From assembly GCA_025210455.1 (NCBI GenBank), contig JAOARQ010000001.1, forward strand, positions 1-37,062: 37,062 bases of DNA, given 5' to 3'. The DNA comes from Pelagimonas sp. (GTDB lineage Bacteria; Pseudomonadota; Alphaproteobacteria; Rhodobacterales; Rhodobacteraceae). Positions 25,352 through 33,057 of the stretch are shown here, piece after piece. Under the pieces are notes generated by a model. It had not been told where the DNA came from. It ran no database searches and worked only from the letters and a program-made list of their open reading frames with translations. Every line of letters starts with the position of its first letter. The stretch's first letter is position 1. The translations under genes and the position numbers were made by a program.

Positions 25352-26442
25352 GCGTCTCCTTTACGCATCGCGAGAAAGAGCTTTTCGAGCGGCGCGCGCA
25401 CCATATTGTCCAGCGCCCCTGTAAACAGGATCACCAGCGCCTGAATGACGGTCACCAGCTCGCGGGGGATATTGGCCCAGAAGGCCAGCTCTGCCCCGCC
25501 CTGATAGAGAAAACCGAACAGCAGCGCCGCCAGCAGCACCCCAACCGGATGTGACCGGCCCATCAGCGCCACGGCGATACCGATAAAGCCCGCGCCTTCG
25601 GTGGCGTTCAGAACCAGACGCTCAGATTCGCCCATGGTGGTGTTCAGCGCCATCAGCCCGGCCAGGCCGCCGGAAATCAGCATGGCGACCACTGTGATTT
25701 TCACCGGAGAGATGCCCGCATATTCCGCTGCGGTTTCCGAGTGGCCAAAGGCCCGGATTTCGTACCCCAGACGGGTTTTCCAGATCAGTACCCAGACCGC
25801 CACACAGGCCGCCAGCGCGATGAAAAAGGTGACATTCGCTGGTGAGCCACGGAACATTACATTGTCAGCGGTTGAGAACATGTCCTGAAAGGTGGGCAGG
25901 AAGGTGGCTTCGGGGAAGGTGGCCGAAGCGGGTTCCATCGCACCTTTGGGGCGCAGATTGTTGACCAGCACATAGTTCAGCACCGCCGAGGCGATAAAGT
26001 TGAACATGATGGTGGTGATCACGATATGGCTGCCGCGTTTGGCCTGAAGATAGGCGGGCAGATAGGCCCAGGCCGCGCCAAAGGCAGCGGCTGAGACCGT
26101 CGCGGCCACCAGCGCGATGGTCCAGTGCGGCCATGGGATGAACAGGCAGCACAGCGCCACCCCCAGCCCGCCAATCATTGCCTGACCTTCGCCGCCGATG
26201 TTGAACATCTTGGCGTGGAAGGCGACAGATACCGCCAGCCCGGTAAAGATGAAGTTGGTGGCATAATACAGCGTATAGCCCCAGCCCGAAGACTTCATCA
26301 GCGCGCCTTCAACCATCAGTTTGAAGGCTTCGATTGGATTTTCACCGATCCCAAGGATCACCAGCGCCGAAATCAGCGCTGCCAGCAGGATGGAAATCAA
26401 AGGAACAAGGACCGCATCGGCCCAGGCAGGCATCTTATCCAT
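25348..26442 (-). CDS. BMP-type ABC transporter permease (NupP/YufP-like)
   Basis: This 364-residue multi-spanning permease has the family segment AFHAKMFNIGGEGQAMIGGL near 75-94 and the cytoplasmic coupling helix region KTRLGYEIRAFGHSETAAEYAGI near 227-250. It pairs with the following 322-residue permease to form the heterodimeric channel. The start overlaps the ATPase stop by 8 bp, with GGAGG just upstream. It probably imports nucleosides, by analogy with B. subtilis NupNOPQ; the substrate is not proven. Confidence 0.92.
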   Translation of the reverse strand: MDKMPAWADAVLVPLISILLAALISALVILGIGENPIEAFKLMVEGALMKSSGWGYTLYYATNFIFTGLAVSVAFHAKMFNIGGEGQAMIGGLGVALCCLFIPWPHWTIALVAATVSAAAFGAAWAYLPAYLQAKRGSHIVITTIMFNFIASAVLNYVLVNNLRPKGAMEPASATFPEATFLPTFQDMFSTADNVMFRGSPANVTFFIALAACVAVWVLIWKTRLGYEIRAFGHSETAAEYAGISPVKITVVAMLISGGLAGLMALNTTMGESERLVLNATEGAGFIGIAVALMGRSHPVGVLLAALLFGFLYQGGAELAFWANIPRELVTVIQALVILFTGALDNMVRAPLEKLFLAMRKGDA

Positions 26443-27979
26443 TGGCCACCTCCGCAGGATCTGTCACACCGGCCATAAGCAGGCCCAGTTCGGTCTGGTT
26501 GGTTTCGGAAGGCAGGCGTTCGCCCATCACATGGCCGTCGAACATCACGGCAATACGATCAGAAAGGGACATGATTTCATCAAGTTCCACAGAGACCAGC
26601 AGGATCGCTTTGCCCGCATCGCGCAGGGCGACGATCTGCTGGTGAATGAATTCAATGGCGCCGATATCAACGCCGCGTGTTGGTTGCCCGATCAGCAGCA
26701 CATCCGGGTTGCGTTCAATTTCGCGGGCCAGAACGATCTTTTGCTGGTTGCCGCCCGAAAAGTTGCGCGCGGCCAGATAGGGATTGGGGGGGCGCACGTC
26801 AAACCGCTCCATCTTGGCGGCGGCTTCGGCCTTGATCGTAGCGTGATCCATCAAGATACCCTTTTGGATCGCAGGATCATCGTGATAGCCAAAGATGGTG
26901 TTTTCCCATGCGGTGAAAGGTAGGATCAGCCCTTCGTGGTGGCGATCTTCGGGTACATGGGCAATGCCGCGCTTGCGGCGCGATTTCCCATCGGAATATT
27001 TGCCGGTCAGGTCGATCTCTTGGCCGTTCACCCGGATGGTGCCGGTTGCGCGGGCATAGCCGCCCAGCACATGCATCAGTTCCGACTGGCCATTGCCTGA
27101 AACCCCGGCAATCCCCAGAATTTCACCTGCGCGAATGGTCAGGTCGATCCCTTTCAGGCGCTCGACACCTGCTTCGTCAGTGTGGCGCAGGTTTTCCACC
27201 TCAAGGATCGGTGCGCCGGGCTGGGCGGGTTTCTTATCCACCTGCAACAGCACCTTGCGGCCCACCATCAGCTCGGCCAGATGTTCGGGGTTGGTTTCAG
27301 CGGTCTTAACCGTGGCGGTCATCTCGCCCCGGCGCATCACGCTGACGGTATCGGTGGCTTCCATGATTTCACGCAGCTTATGCGTGATCAGGATGATGGT
27401 TTTACCTTCGTCTCTCAGACGATCCAGAATGCGGAACAGCTGATCCGCTTCGGCGGGGGTCAGAACCCCGGTGGGTTCATCCAAAATCAGGATATCCGCC
27501 TGACGATACAGCGCTTTCAGGATTTCAACCCGCTGCTGATGGCCAACGGACAGATCTTCGATCAGCGCATCGGGATCAACGTGCAATTCGTATTCGTCGG
27601 CCAGATGTTGCAGCGAGCCACGCGCCTTTGACAGGCTTGGGCCCAGCAATCCGCCATCTTCGACACCCAGAATGACATTTTCCAGCACGGTGAAATTCTG
27701 CACCAGCTTAAAGTGCTGGAACACCATACCGATGCCAGCGGAAATCGCCGCCTGACTATCGGGGATCGAGGTCTCGCGGCCGTTGATCCAGATCTCACCG
27801 CTGTCCGCTTTGTAAAACCCATAGAGGATCGACATCAGCGTCGATTTCCCCGCGCCGTTCTCGCCGATGATGCCATGGATGGTGCCGGGCATAACCCGGA
27901 TCGAGATATCTTTGTTGGCCTGTACGGGGCCAAATGCCTTGGAGATGCCCTTCAGCTCAATCGCAGGTGTGTCGGTCAT
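26435..27979 (-). CDS. BMP-type ABC transporter ATP-binding protein (NupO/YufO-like)
   Basis: This 514-residue protein has two ABC domains in tandem. The first has an intact Walker A GENGAGKST (39-47), signature LSVGHQQRVEI and Walker B ILILDEPT. The second has a degenerate Walker A (GVSGNGQSE) but a good signature FSGGNQQK, and Q in place of the usual D/E after the Walker B strand (LLIGQPTRGVD). This asymmetry is normal in sugar and nucleoside importers of this class. AGGAGG lies 4 bp before the ATG. It is encoded behind the lipoprotein gene and ahead of both permeases. Confidence 0.93.
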   Translation of the reverse strand: MTDTPAIELKGISKAFGPVQANKDISIRVMPGTIHGIIGENGAGKSTLMSILYGFYKADSGEIWINGRETSIPDSQAAISAGIGMVFQHFKLVQNFTVLENVILGVEDGGLLGPSLSKARGSLQHLADEYELHVDPDALIEDLSVGHQQRVEILKALYRQADILILDEPTGVLTPAEADQLFRILDRLRDEGKTIILITHKLREIMEATDTVSVMRRGEMTATVKTAETNPEHLAELMVGRKVLLQVDKKPAQPGAPILEVENLRHTDEAGVERLKGIDLTIRAGEILGIAGVSGNGQSELMHVLGGYARATGTIRVNGQEIDLTGKYSDGKSRRKRGIAHVPEDRHHEGLILPFTAWENTIFGYHDDPAIQKGILMDHATIKAEAAAKMERFDVRPPNPYLAARNFSGGNQQKIVLAREIERNPDVLLIGQPTRGVDIGAIEFIHQQIVALRDAGKAILLVSVELDEIMSLSDRIAVMFDGHVMGERLPSETNQTELGLLMAGVTDPAEVANG

Positions 27980-28005
27980 CTATCCTCCTGAAGGAAACGC
28001 GCGCT

Positions 28006-28473
28006 TTAAGGTGTGACAATGGCCCAGCCGGTTGTGGTTTCCACCACGCAACTTGCAGGGGTCAATTGCGGCACAGCCTTTGGCGCTTGTGAACTCTTGG
28101 CCTCTTGGGCTTTGCAAACGGGCAGGCTGACGGCCTGATACCCAAGTTTGCGCATGCATTGCGACTGCACTTCCTGGCGCAGTGAGGCATTCGCATCATA
28201 GCTGGTGGTTCGCCCACCGATCCTTTGACCACCCGTGGTTTCGCAGCGCGTTGCCCCACCCTGGGTAAAGCACTCGGTGCGTTGCGGTGTGATATGAACG
28301 GGGGTCGTGCGGATCTGCGTGTTGACCGGCACCGATTGCGTGGCGCGGACACGGCAGTTCAGGAAATCATCATTCAGCTTGGCCTGAGATGCGTCGGGTT
28401 TGTACCAGTGATCCACCTCGAAACAGGCGCACAAAGGCAAAAAGGCCAGCAAAGCAAAGGCGCGGGGCGTCAT
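28006..28473 (-). CDS. Small lipoprotein of unknown function
   Basis: This 155-residue protein has a lipoprotein signal peptide with lipobox LCAC, acylated Cys17. The mature part has several cysteines (CRVRATQ, ECFTQ, RCETTG, QCMRKLGY, PVCKA, ASCVVET), suggesting disulfides in the periplasm. AGGAG lies 5 bp before the ATG. It is inserted between the substrate-binding protein gene and the ATPase gene of the importer. No family is recognised. It may be carried by the operon without being part of the transporter. Confidence 0.8.
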   Translation of the reverse strand: MTPRAFALLAFLPLCACFEVDHWYKPDASQAKLNDDFLNCRVRATQSVPVNTQIRTTPVHITPQRTECFTQGGATRCETTGGQRIGGRTTSYDANASLRQEVQSQCMRKLGYQAVSLPVCKAQEAKSSQAPKAVPQLTPASCVVETTTGWAIVTP

Positions 28474-28492
28474 GGGGGTCTCCTGAAAGGGA

Positions 28493-28519
28493 TATCCGCC
28501 GCAAAGGGCGCGGCGGATA
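28493..28519 (-). terminator. Perfect 10-bp hairpin behind the binding-protein gene
   Basis: The - strand transcript would form a perfect 10-bp stem (TATCCGCCGC with GCGGCGGATA) around a 7-base loop, 30 bp after the binding-protein stop and 19 bp before the lipoprotein start. A weaker stem (ATCTGAT/ATCAGAT, 28531-28549) abuts the stop codon. There is no T-tail, so partial termination or protection of the upstream mRNA from 3' decay is more likely than full termination. Either would raise binding-protein expression above that of the membrane parts. Confidence 0.55.
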
Positions 28520-28548
28520 AACAGATCTGTATCTGATATGGGATCAGA

Positions 28549-29553
28549 TCAGAAGTTCAGAGCTGGGCAGGTGTCATCTGATGAGTAGTCATGCACTGCG
28601 ATTTCGCCCGCGATGATCTTTTCGCGCGCGGCATCCACGGACATCTTCATTTCGTCAGACACCAGTGCGGCGTTGTGTTCGTCCAGTGCATAGCCCACGC
28701 CCTCTTGGGCCAGACCCATGACGCGCACACCGGTTTCCAGATCCGCACCTGCGGTCATCGCTTCTTCTACAGCGACGTCAACGCGCTTGAGCATCGAGGT
28801 CAGGACCTTGCCGGAATGCAGGTGGTTCTGGTTGCTGTCCACGCCGACCGACAGGATGCCTTCGTCAGCGGCGGTTTGCAGAACACCCAGACCGGTGCCG
28901 CCAGCGGCTGCATAGATCACGTCAGCGCCTTGCGAAACCTGCGCTTTGGCCAGTTCAGAGCCTTTGACCGGGTCGTTCCAGGCGGCTGGGGTGGAGCCTG
29001 TCATGTTGGCGATCACGGTGGCCTCTGGGTTCACCGCTTTGACGCCCTGCGCATAGCCACAGGCGAATTTGCGGATCAGCGGGATGTCCATGCCACCCAC
29101 GAAACCAACAGTGCCGGATTTCGACGCTTTGGCGGCCATCATACCCACCAGATATGACCCTTCGTGCTCTGAGAACAGAACCGAAAGAACGTTCGGGTGC
29201 GCGCCGGGATCAACGAAACCGTCGATGGTGACGAATTTGGTGTCAGGATAATCGCCTGCTACAGCAGCGATCGGGGCCGACATCGAGAAACCAGTGGTCA
29301 CAACCGGGTTAAAGCCCGCTTCTGCAAAACGACGCAGAGCTTGCTCACGCTGGGCTTCGGACTGCAGTTCGATATCCTTAAAGCTGCCGCCTGTTGCTTC
29401 TGCAAAGCGCTGCGCGCCGCCAAAGGCTGCTTCGTTAAAGGATTTGTCGAATTTGCCACCCAGATCATAGATCAGGGCAGGATCTGCCAGTGCAGCACCT
29501 GCGGACAGGGCCAGAGCGGCAACTGTGCCAAGGGTTTTGCTCATGAAGGTCAT
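28549..29553 (-). CDS. BMP-family ABC transporter substrate-binding protein
   Basis: The protein has 334 residues from the ATG at 29553, chosen because GGGAG lies 6 bp upstream and the signal peptide then starts cleanly (MSKTLGTVAALALSAGAALA); an in-frame start 93 bp upstream lacks these. The mature protein begins DPALIYDLGGKFDKSFNEAAF, the BMP/Med family entry, and contains GTVGFVGGMDIPLIRKFACGY and the DVIYAAAGGTGLGVLQTA segment typical of the purine-nucleoside binding proteins. It delivers substrate to the permeases encoded downstream. The family suits nucleosides, with others possible. Confidence 0.93.
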   Translation of the reverse strand: MTFMSKTLGTVAALALSAGAALADPALIYDLGGKFDKSFNEAAFGGAQRFAEATGGSFKDIELQSEAQREQALRRFAEAGFNPVVTTGFSMSAPIAAVAGDYPDTKFVTIDGFVDPGAHPNVLSVLFSEHEGSYLVGMMAAKASKSGTVGFVGGMDIPLIRKFACGYAQGVKAVNPEATVIANMTGSTPAAWNDPVKGSELAKAQVSQGADVIYAAAGGTGLGVLQTAADEGILSVGVDSNQNHLHSGKVLTSMLKRVDVAVEEAMTAGADLETGVRVMGLAQEGVGYALDEHNAALVSDEMKMSVDAAREKIIAGEIAVHDYSSDDTCPALNF

Positions 29554-29593
29554 GTTTTGCTCCCGGAAGGTCAACGGCGTTGAAAATGACGCC

Positions 29594-29648
29594 AATTGGT
29601 TATTGATGAGCCATGAAAGCCGCACCTGCCCCCGGGGGTCAACCAATT
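29594..29648 (-). promoter_or_regulatory. Inverted repeat upstream of the binding-protein gene
   Basis: AATTGGTT (29594-29601) and AACCAATT (29641-29648) form an 8-bp inverted repeat 39 bp apart. Between them lies the palindrome CCCCCGGGGG (29629-29638), next to a TTGACC that could be the -35 box on the - strand. This sits 41-95 bp before the start codon, where an operator is expected. The regulator is unknown and the match to any named motif is not claimed. Confidence 0.35.
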
Positions 29649-29680
29649 TTTAAGTATTCCACAGGGTTGCGTGGGGTCGT

Positions 29681-30094
29681 TCAGGCAATTTCCCGCGTCA
29701 TGATGATTGCATCATCAGTTTCTTGTGCCGAAAGGCGGTAATAGCCTTTGCGGATTCCCGCTTGGGTAAAGTTATGCCGGGCGTAAAACCCGCGTGCAGG
29801 GGTGTTTTTTGCTGCCACTTCCAGAAAGATTCGCGTGACACCGCGTTGGGTTAGCCTGTCGATGCAGTTTCGCAATGCGCGGCTGGCTTCGCCTTTGCGT
29901 TGAAAATCCGGGTCTGCGGCCAGCGCCTGGATTTCAGCTTCATCCAAAACCACCTGCGCCAGCACAAAGGCATGCTCTGTGCAGGTCAGCTGCGTGGTGT
30001 CTTGGGCCAATGCGGCTTCAAACGCCGTTGCGTCCCATGGGGCCATATGGCGATAGGCGCGGGCGCAAATATCGGCCAGCCTGTCAGGGATCAT
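29681..30094 (-). CDS. rimI: Ribosomal-protein S18-alanine N-acetyltransferase
   Basis: This 137-residue GNAT protein has the acetyl-CoA-binding signature QRKGEASRALRNCIDR near 64-80 and the LEVAAKNTPARGFYARHNF segment typical of RimI. RimI acetylates the N-terminus of ribosomal protein S18; in many bacteria the gene follows tsaB, as here (ATGA overlap). The family has close relatives with other protein targets, so S18 specificity rests on context and similarity. It is slightly shorter than E. coli RimI (148). Confidence 0.85.
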   Translation of the reverse strand: MIPDRLADICARAYRHMAPWDATAFEAALAQDTTQLTCTEHAFVLAQVVLDEAEIQALAADPDFQRKGEASRALRNCIDRLTQRGVTRIFLEVAAKNTPARGFYARHNFTQAGIRKGYYRLSAQETDDAIIMTREIA

Positions 30095-30687
30095 GACTGG
30101 CCCGCGGGCAGAATCACCGGGGCCTGATCCCGCGAGGGGGCCGCATCTGCCGGGCGGATGTACAGCGGGGCAGGGAGGGCGTCAGCGGGTTTGCCAGCGG
30201 CGATTTTGGCGATCTGAATGGCCAGGATTTCGGGCTGCGCCGTTGCCAATGCACCGTCTTCCATCAGGGAAAGCACCTCTTCGGGTGTGGCCAGATAGGG
30301 CGCTTTGGCCGTGGGCGCGACATAGGCCTGACCGCGTGGTGCCGCAACCGATGGCACGCGATTGGGCGCATCCAGGGCGATGGCCTCAAAGGTGCTGACA
30401 CCTACGGCGGGAATATCCAGCCCCATAGCCAGACCGCGCGCCGCCGAGACCGAAATGCGAATGCCGGTAAAGTTGCCGGGGCCGATGCCAACACCGATGC
30501 GATCCAGATCAGGCCAGTCTTTTCCGGCTTCGGTCAGCACCTCTTGCAACAGGGGCATCAGCCGTTCGGCCTGCCCGCGCGACATCTCTTCCAGTTTGGC
30601 GCAAAGAACCTGATCACCCGACACCAAAGCGGCCGCGCAATGCGCGGCCGATGTGTCAAATGCCAGAACCAGAGGGTCAGACGGCAA
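30091..30687 (-). CDS. tsaB: tRNA t6A biosynthesis protein TsaB
   Basis: This 198-residue ASKHA-fold protein has the N-terminal LAFDTSAAHCAAALVSGDQV and the GPGNFTGIRISVSAARGLAMG motif that define TsaB. TsaB pairs with TsaD and TsaE to place threonylcarbamoyl on A37 of ANN-decoding tRNAs. The start is TTG at 30687, with GAGG 9 bp upstream, inside the end of the NifU-like gene (11-bp overlap). It overlaps rimI by 4 bp. Length is slightly below E. coli TsaB (231), as usual in alphaproteobacteria. Confidence 0.93.
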   Translation of the reverse strand: MPSDPLVLAFDTSAAHCAAALVSGDQVLCAKLEEMSRGQAERLMPLLQEVLTEAGKDWPDLDRIGVGIGPGNFTGIRISVSAARGLAMGLDIPAVGVSTFEAIALDAPNRVPSVAAPRGQAYVAPTAKAPYLATPEEVLSLMEDGALATAQPEILAIQIAKIAAGKPADALPAPLYIRPADAAPSRDQAPVILPAGQS

Positions 30688-31240
30688 CGGGGCGTACCTC
30701 GGTCACTTCGGGGATATAGTGGCGCAGCAGGTTTTCGATGCCCATTTTCAGGGTCAGGGTCGAACTGGGGCACCCGGCGCAGGCGCCCTGCATGTGCAGA
30801 TAAACCACGCCGCGGTCAAAGCCGTGGAAGGTGATATCGCCACCATCCTGTGCCACGGCGGGCCGCACACGGCTATCCAGAAGTTCTTTGATCTGGCCTA
30901 CGATTTCGGCATCTTCACCGCTGTGTTCCGCGTGGCCGCCAGACTGCGCACCCCCGTCAGACATTACCGGCTGACCGGACTGATAGTGTTCCATGATGCC
31001 GCCCAGAATGGCAGGCTTCAGGTGATCCCAGTCGACGCTGTCTTCTTTGGTGACAGTGACAAAGTTATTGCCGAAAAACACCGCCGTCACGCCATTCACA
31101 GCAAACAGGCGCTGCGCCAGAGGTGAGCCAGAGGCCGATTCCGCCGAAGGGAAGTCCGCCGTGCCTGCCTCAAGAACGGTCTGGCCGGGCAGGAATTTCA
31201 GAGTTGCCGGGTTTGGCGTCGATTCAGTCTGAATGAACAT
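30677..31240 (-). CDS. NifU-like (Nfu-type) iron-sulfur scaffold protein
   Basis: The protein has 187 residues. The N-terminal Nfu_N domain starts MFIQTESTPNPATLKFLPG. The C-terminal NifU domain carries CAGC (Cys154, Cys157), which binds the Fe-S cluster delivered to target enzymes. The two are joined by a Gly/His/Ser-rich linker. This is the mitochondrial NFU1/alphaproteobacterial type, not E. coli NfuA. It is the first gene of an operon with tsaB and rimI. An Irr-type box and a -35/-10 pair precede it, so iron-dependent control is expected. Confidence 0.93.
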   Translation of the reverse strand: MFIQTESTPNPATLKFLPGQTVLEAGTADFPSAESASGSPLAQRLFAVNGVTAVFFGNNFVTVTKEDSVDWDHLKPAILGGIMEHYQSGQPVMSDGGAQSGGHAEHSGEDAEIVGQIKELLDSRVRPAVAQDGGDITFHGFDRGVVYLHMQGACAGCPSSTLTLKMGIENLLRHYIPEVTEVRPVAV

Positions 31241-31264
31241 GGGGGCCTCATTTGGATGCTGCTC

Positions 31265-31295
31265 TCTATATGCGGATTGAACCGGATCAGGTCAA
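31265..31295 (-). promoter_or_regulatory. Promoter of the NifU-tsaB-rimI operon
   Basis: On the - strand, TTGACC (31290-31295) is followed at 17 bp by CATATA (or at 19 bp by TATAGA), a reasonable sigma-70 pair 25-55 bp before the ATG. The adjacent Irr-type box lies immediately upstream of the -35, a position where a regulator could block or help polymerase. Confidence 0.5.
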
Positions 31296-31297
31296 GG

Positions 31298-31314
31298 ATT
31301 AGAATTGTTCTAAA
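31298..31314 (-). promoter_or_regulatory. Irr-type iron control box (ICE) upstream of the NifU-like gene
   Basis: The sequence TTTAGAACAATTCTAAT on the - strand contains a perfect TTAGAA-N3-TTCTAA palindrome. This matches the iron-control element bound by Irr in Rhizobiales and Rhodobacterales. It is next to the -35 of the operon. Irr acts when iron (haem) is limiting, as activator or repressor depending on position. Binding is inferred from the motif. Confidence 0.7.
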
Positions 31315-31317
31315 TAT

Positions 31318-31833
31318 TTAAGCAGTCTCGGCAGCAAAGGCGCGCAGCCGGGCACGAATATACTTTGCTGCTGATCTATAGTGGGATGGACCAGCGGCTT
31401 CGGCCCAACGTCCGGTTGTCCATTTGCTGCCTCCGCCGGGCATTGGCGCACCATATAGCGCTGTGTCATCCAATGAAGATATGAACTGCATCAGTCGTGT
31501 GTGATTGGCATTCAGCATCTCACGGGCGTCGCGCCAACTCAGGTCTGCCTGCGCCTGCCGGACAGAGGCGTTGAATGCGCGCAGGTGATTCCAATTGTAT
31601 CCCGGCGCTGGGATGGCCGGGGTCTCCCCACGTTGCCCAGCCTCATACCACCCCAGAAACAGCGTGATCCAATGGGCGCGATGGCCCACGATGTCTTTCA
31701 AAGTGGTTTCATCCGCCTCGGGATCAGGACGCAGTTCAAGCGCTGGCGGAACGCTGTCCAAAAGCGTGGTGAGCTTGCTGAACTCTTTTTCACTGACGGA
31801 CAGTAGATCAGATTTGGTTGTCGCTGCGGGCAT
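31318..31833 (-). CDS. ClbS/DfsB family four-helix protein
   Basis: This 171-residue, all-helical protein matches the ClbS/DfsB family in the segments DIVGHRAHWITLFLGWYEAG and PAPGYNWNHLRAFN, followed by a C-terminal part with GPSHYRSAAKYIRARLRA. ClbS is the colibactin self-resistance protein; most family members, including this one, are found outside colibactin clusters and have no known role. No colibactin-type genes are nearby. The ATG is preceded by AAAGGA at some distance. Confidence 0.85.
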   Translation of the reverse strand: MPAATTKSDLLSVSEKEFSKLTTLLDSVPPALELRPDPEADETTLKDIVGHRAHWITLFLGWYEAGQRGETPAIPAPGYNWNHLRAFNASVRQAQADLSWRDAREMLNANHTRLMQFISSLDDTALYGAPMPGGGSKWTTGRWAEAAGPSHYRSAAKYIRARLRAFAAETA

Positions 31834-31881
31834 GGGATGATCCTTTCATCCCAATGGTAACCCATATTCCAGATTTGGGAT

Positions 31882-31896
31882 TTGATCCGGGTCAGG
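31882..31896. promoter_or_regulatory. FNR-like half-palindrome upstream of the ClbS/DfsB gene
   Basis: TTGATCCGGGTCAGG resembles the FNR/FnrL consensus TTGAT-N4-ATCAA with two deviations. A near copy, TTGAACCGGATCAGG, lies at 31277-31291 inside the NifU promoter. This one overlaps the 3' end of the stress-protein gene, about 50-65 bp before the ClbS/DfsB start. The resemblance may be chance. Confidence 0.25.
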
Positions 31897-32347
31897 TGAT
31901 GGCTTCCAGGCGTTCTTTGGACAGATCACCAGGCACAATGGTGACCGGAATCGGCAAAGCGCCGGCGTTGCGTGTCATCTGCGTAACCAGCGGGCCAGGG
32001 CCCTTTTTATCGACCGAAGCCCCCAGCACCAGAACACCGATTTCAGGATCATCCCGCACTTGTGCCAGAATCTCTGGGCCTGCATCGCCTTCGCGGATAA
32101 TCAGTTCAGGATCAACGCCCTGACGATCCCGCATCCATTTGGCGAAGACTTCGAAATGGGCGTGGATCCGTTCGCGCGCCTCTTCACGCATCACAGCCCC
32201 CACGCCGATCCAGTGGTTGAATTCATCCGGTGGGATGATCGAGAGAATCGCCACACCCCCGCCTGACTTTGCAGCGCGCATGGCGGCAAAGCGCATGGCG
32301 TTCAGGCATTCGCGACTATCGTCAAGGACGACAAGAAATTTACGCAT
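31892..32347 (-). CDS. Universal stress protein (UspA family)
   Basis: This 151-residue single-domain Usp has the ATP-binding pattern: an N-terminal strand with Asp (KFLVVLDDSRECLNAMRFA) and the C-terminal glycine-rich loop LVLGASVDKKGPGPLVTQ that contacts phosphates. Usp proteins bind ATP and support survival under stress or growth arrest. GGGAG lies 6 bp before the ATG. The neighbouring gene is the small GT51 protein on the same strand. Confidence 0.9.
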   Translation of the reverse strand: MRKFLVVLDDSRECLNAMRFAAMRAAKSGGGVAILSIIPPDEFNHWIGVGAVMREEARERIHAHFEVFAKWMRDRQGVDPELIIREGDAGPEILAQVRDDPEIGVLVLGASVDKKGPGPLVTQMTRNAGALPIPVTIVPGDLSKERLEAIT

Positions 32348-32402
32348 GTTGGTCTCCCATTACGGGATGATCATGGCGTAGGGCGCGTCAAGGCGCAATA
32401 GC

Positions 32403-33053
32403 TCAGCGGCAGCCTTCCAGCCAGATATCCCATGTGCTTGCCGGGCCGCAAAGCGCCTGAACCAGACGGGTAATGCGTCTTTTGCGGTCTTCCAGCGCGG
32501 GGTTTGGCCCCAGCAGGGAAAAATCCTGAGGCGAGATAACCACCGCCACGAGGGACAGGAATTCATCATCGCTCAGGTCTGCGGGCGGGCGGTTGAAAAG
32601 CGTTTGACTGGCGGAAAAAAAGCCCGTCATCCAGCCGTCCGGCCCTTGCCCCATTTCAACCGAGCGCAGGAAGAGTGTCAGGATTTCATCCTTGCTCAGC
32701 CGCGATTCCATCCCCAGCGCATAGCCGGTCTGGCGCAGATTGCGCAGCCCGGAGCGATAGGTTTCAAACCCCAGCCGCGAGGCAACCGCCTGCGTGATGG
32801 TCGTGGCCCCGGATCCGGCGCTGGTCAAATCCAGCCCGTAATGAGACAAAAAATTTGGGTCTTCCACCAGTAACAGCCAATCTTTGCGCGGGCCAAGATC
32901 TTCGGCTCCCTGCCCCTGCTGGTTCAGGCGCAATGATGTCTGTTTCAACGACCCGGAATCAAATCGGGCGTCGAACCACCCCAAAGCGCCATAGGCAAGC
33001 AGCGGCAAAGCCATCGCCAGCAATACACCCAAAAGGACCCGTAAAAATCGCAT
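32403..33053 (-). CDS. Short monofunctional GT51 peptidoglycan glycosyltransferase-like protein
   Basis: The protein has 216 residues from the ATG at 33053, just 4 bp after the aminotransferase stop; a start 63 bp upstream is also open. An N-terminal membrane helix (LLGVLLAMALPLLAYGALGW) precedes a GT51-like domain. The catalytic motif is VEDPNFLSHYGLD, with Glu64 as the likely general base, and SGATTITQAVASRLGF matches the second GT51 motif. GT51 enzymes polymerise lipid II into glycan strands. The spacing between the two motifs is shorter than in MtgA or class A PBPs, so the fold is compact and activity is uncertain. Confidence 0.7.
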   Translation of the reverse strand: MRFLRVLLGVLLAMALPLLAYGALGWFDARFDSGSLKQTSLRLNQQGQGAEDLGPRKDWLLLVEDPNFLSHYGLDLTSAGSGATTITQAVASRLGFETYRSGLRNLRQTGYALGMESRLSKDEILTLFLRSVEMGQGPDGWMTGFFSASQTLFNRPPADLSDDEFLSLVAVVISPQDFSLLGPNPALEDRKRRITRLVQALCGPASTWDIWLEGCR

Positions 33054-33057
33054 GGTG

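Noticed and set aside
31318-31833. Colibactin self-resistance function for the ClbS/DfsB protein
   Set aside because: The family is broad and no colibactin-type biosynthesis genes are in the window.
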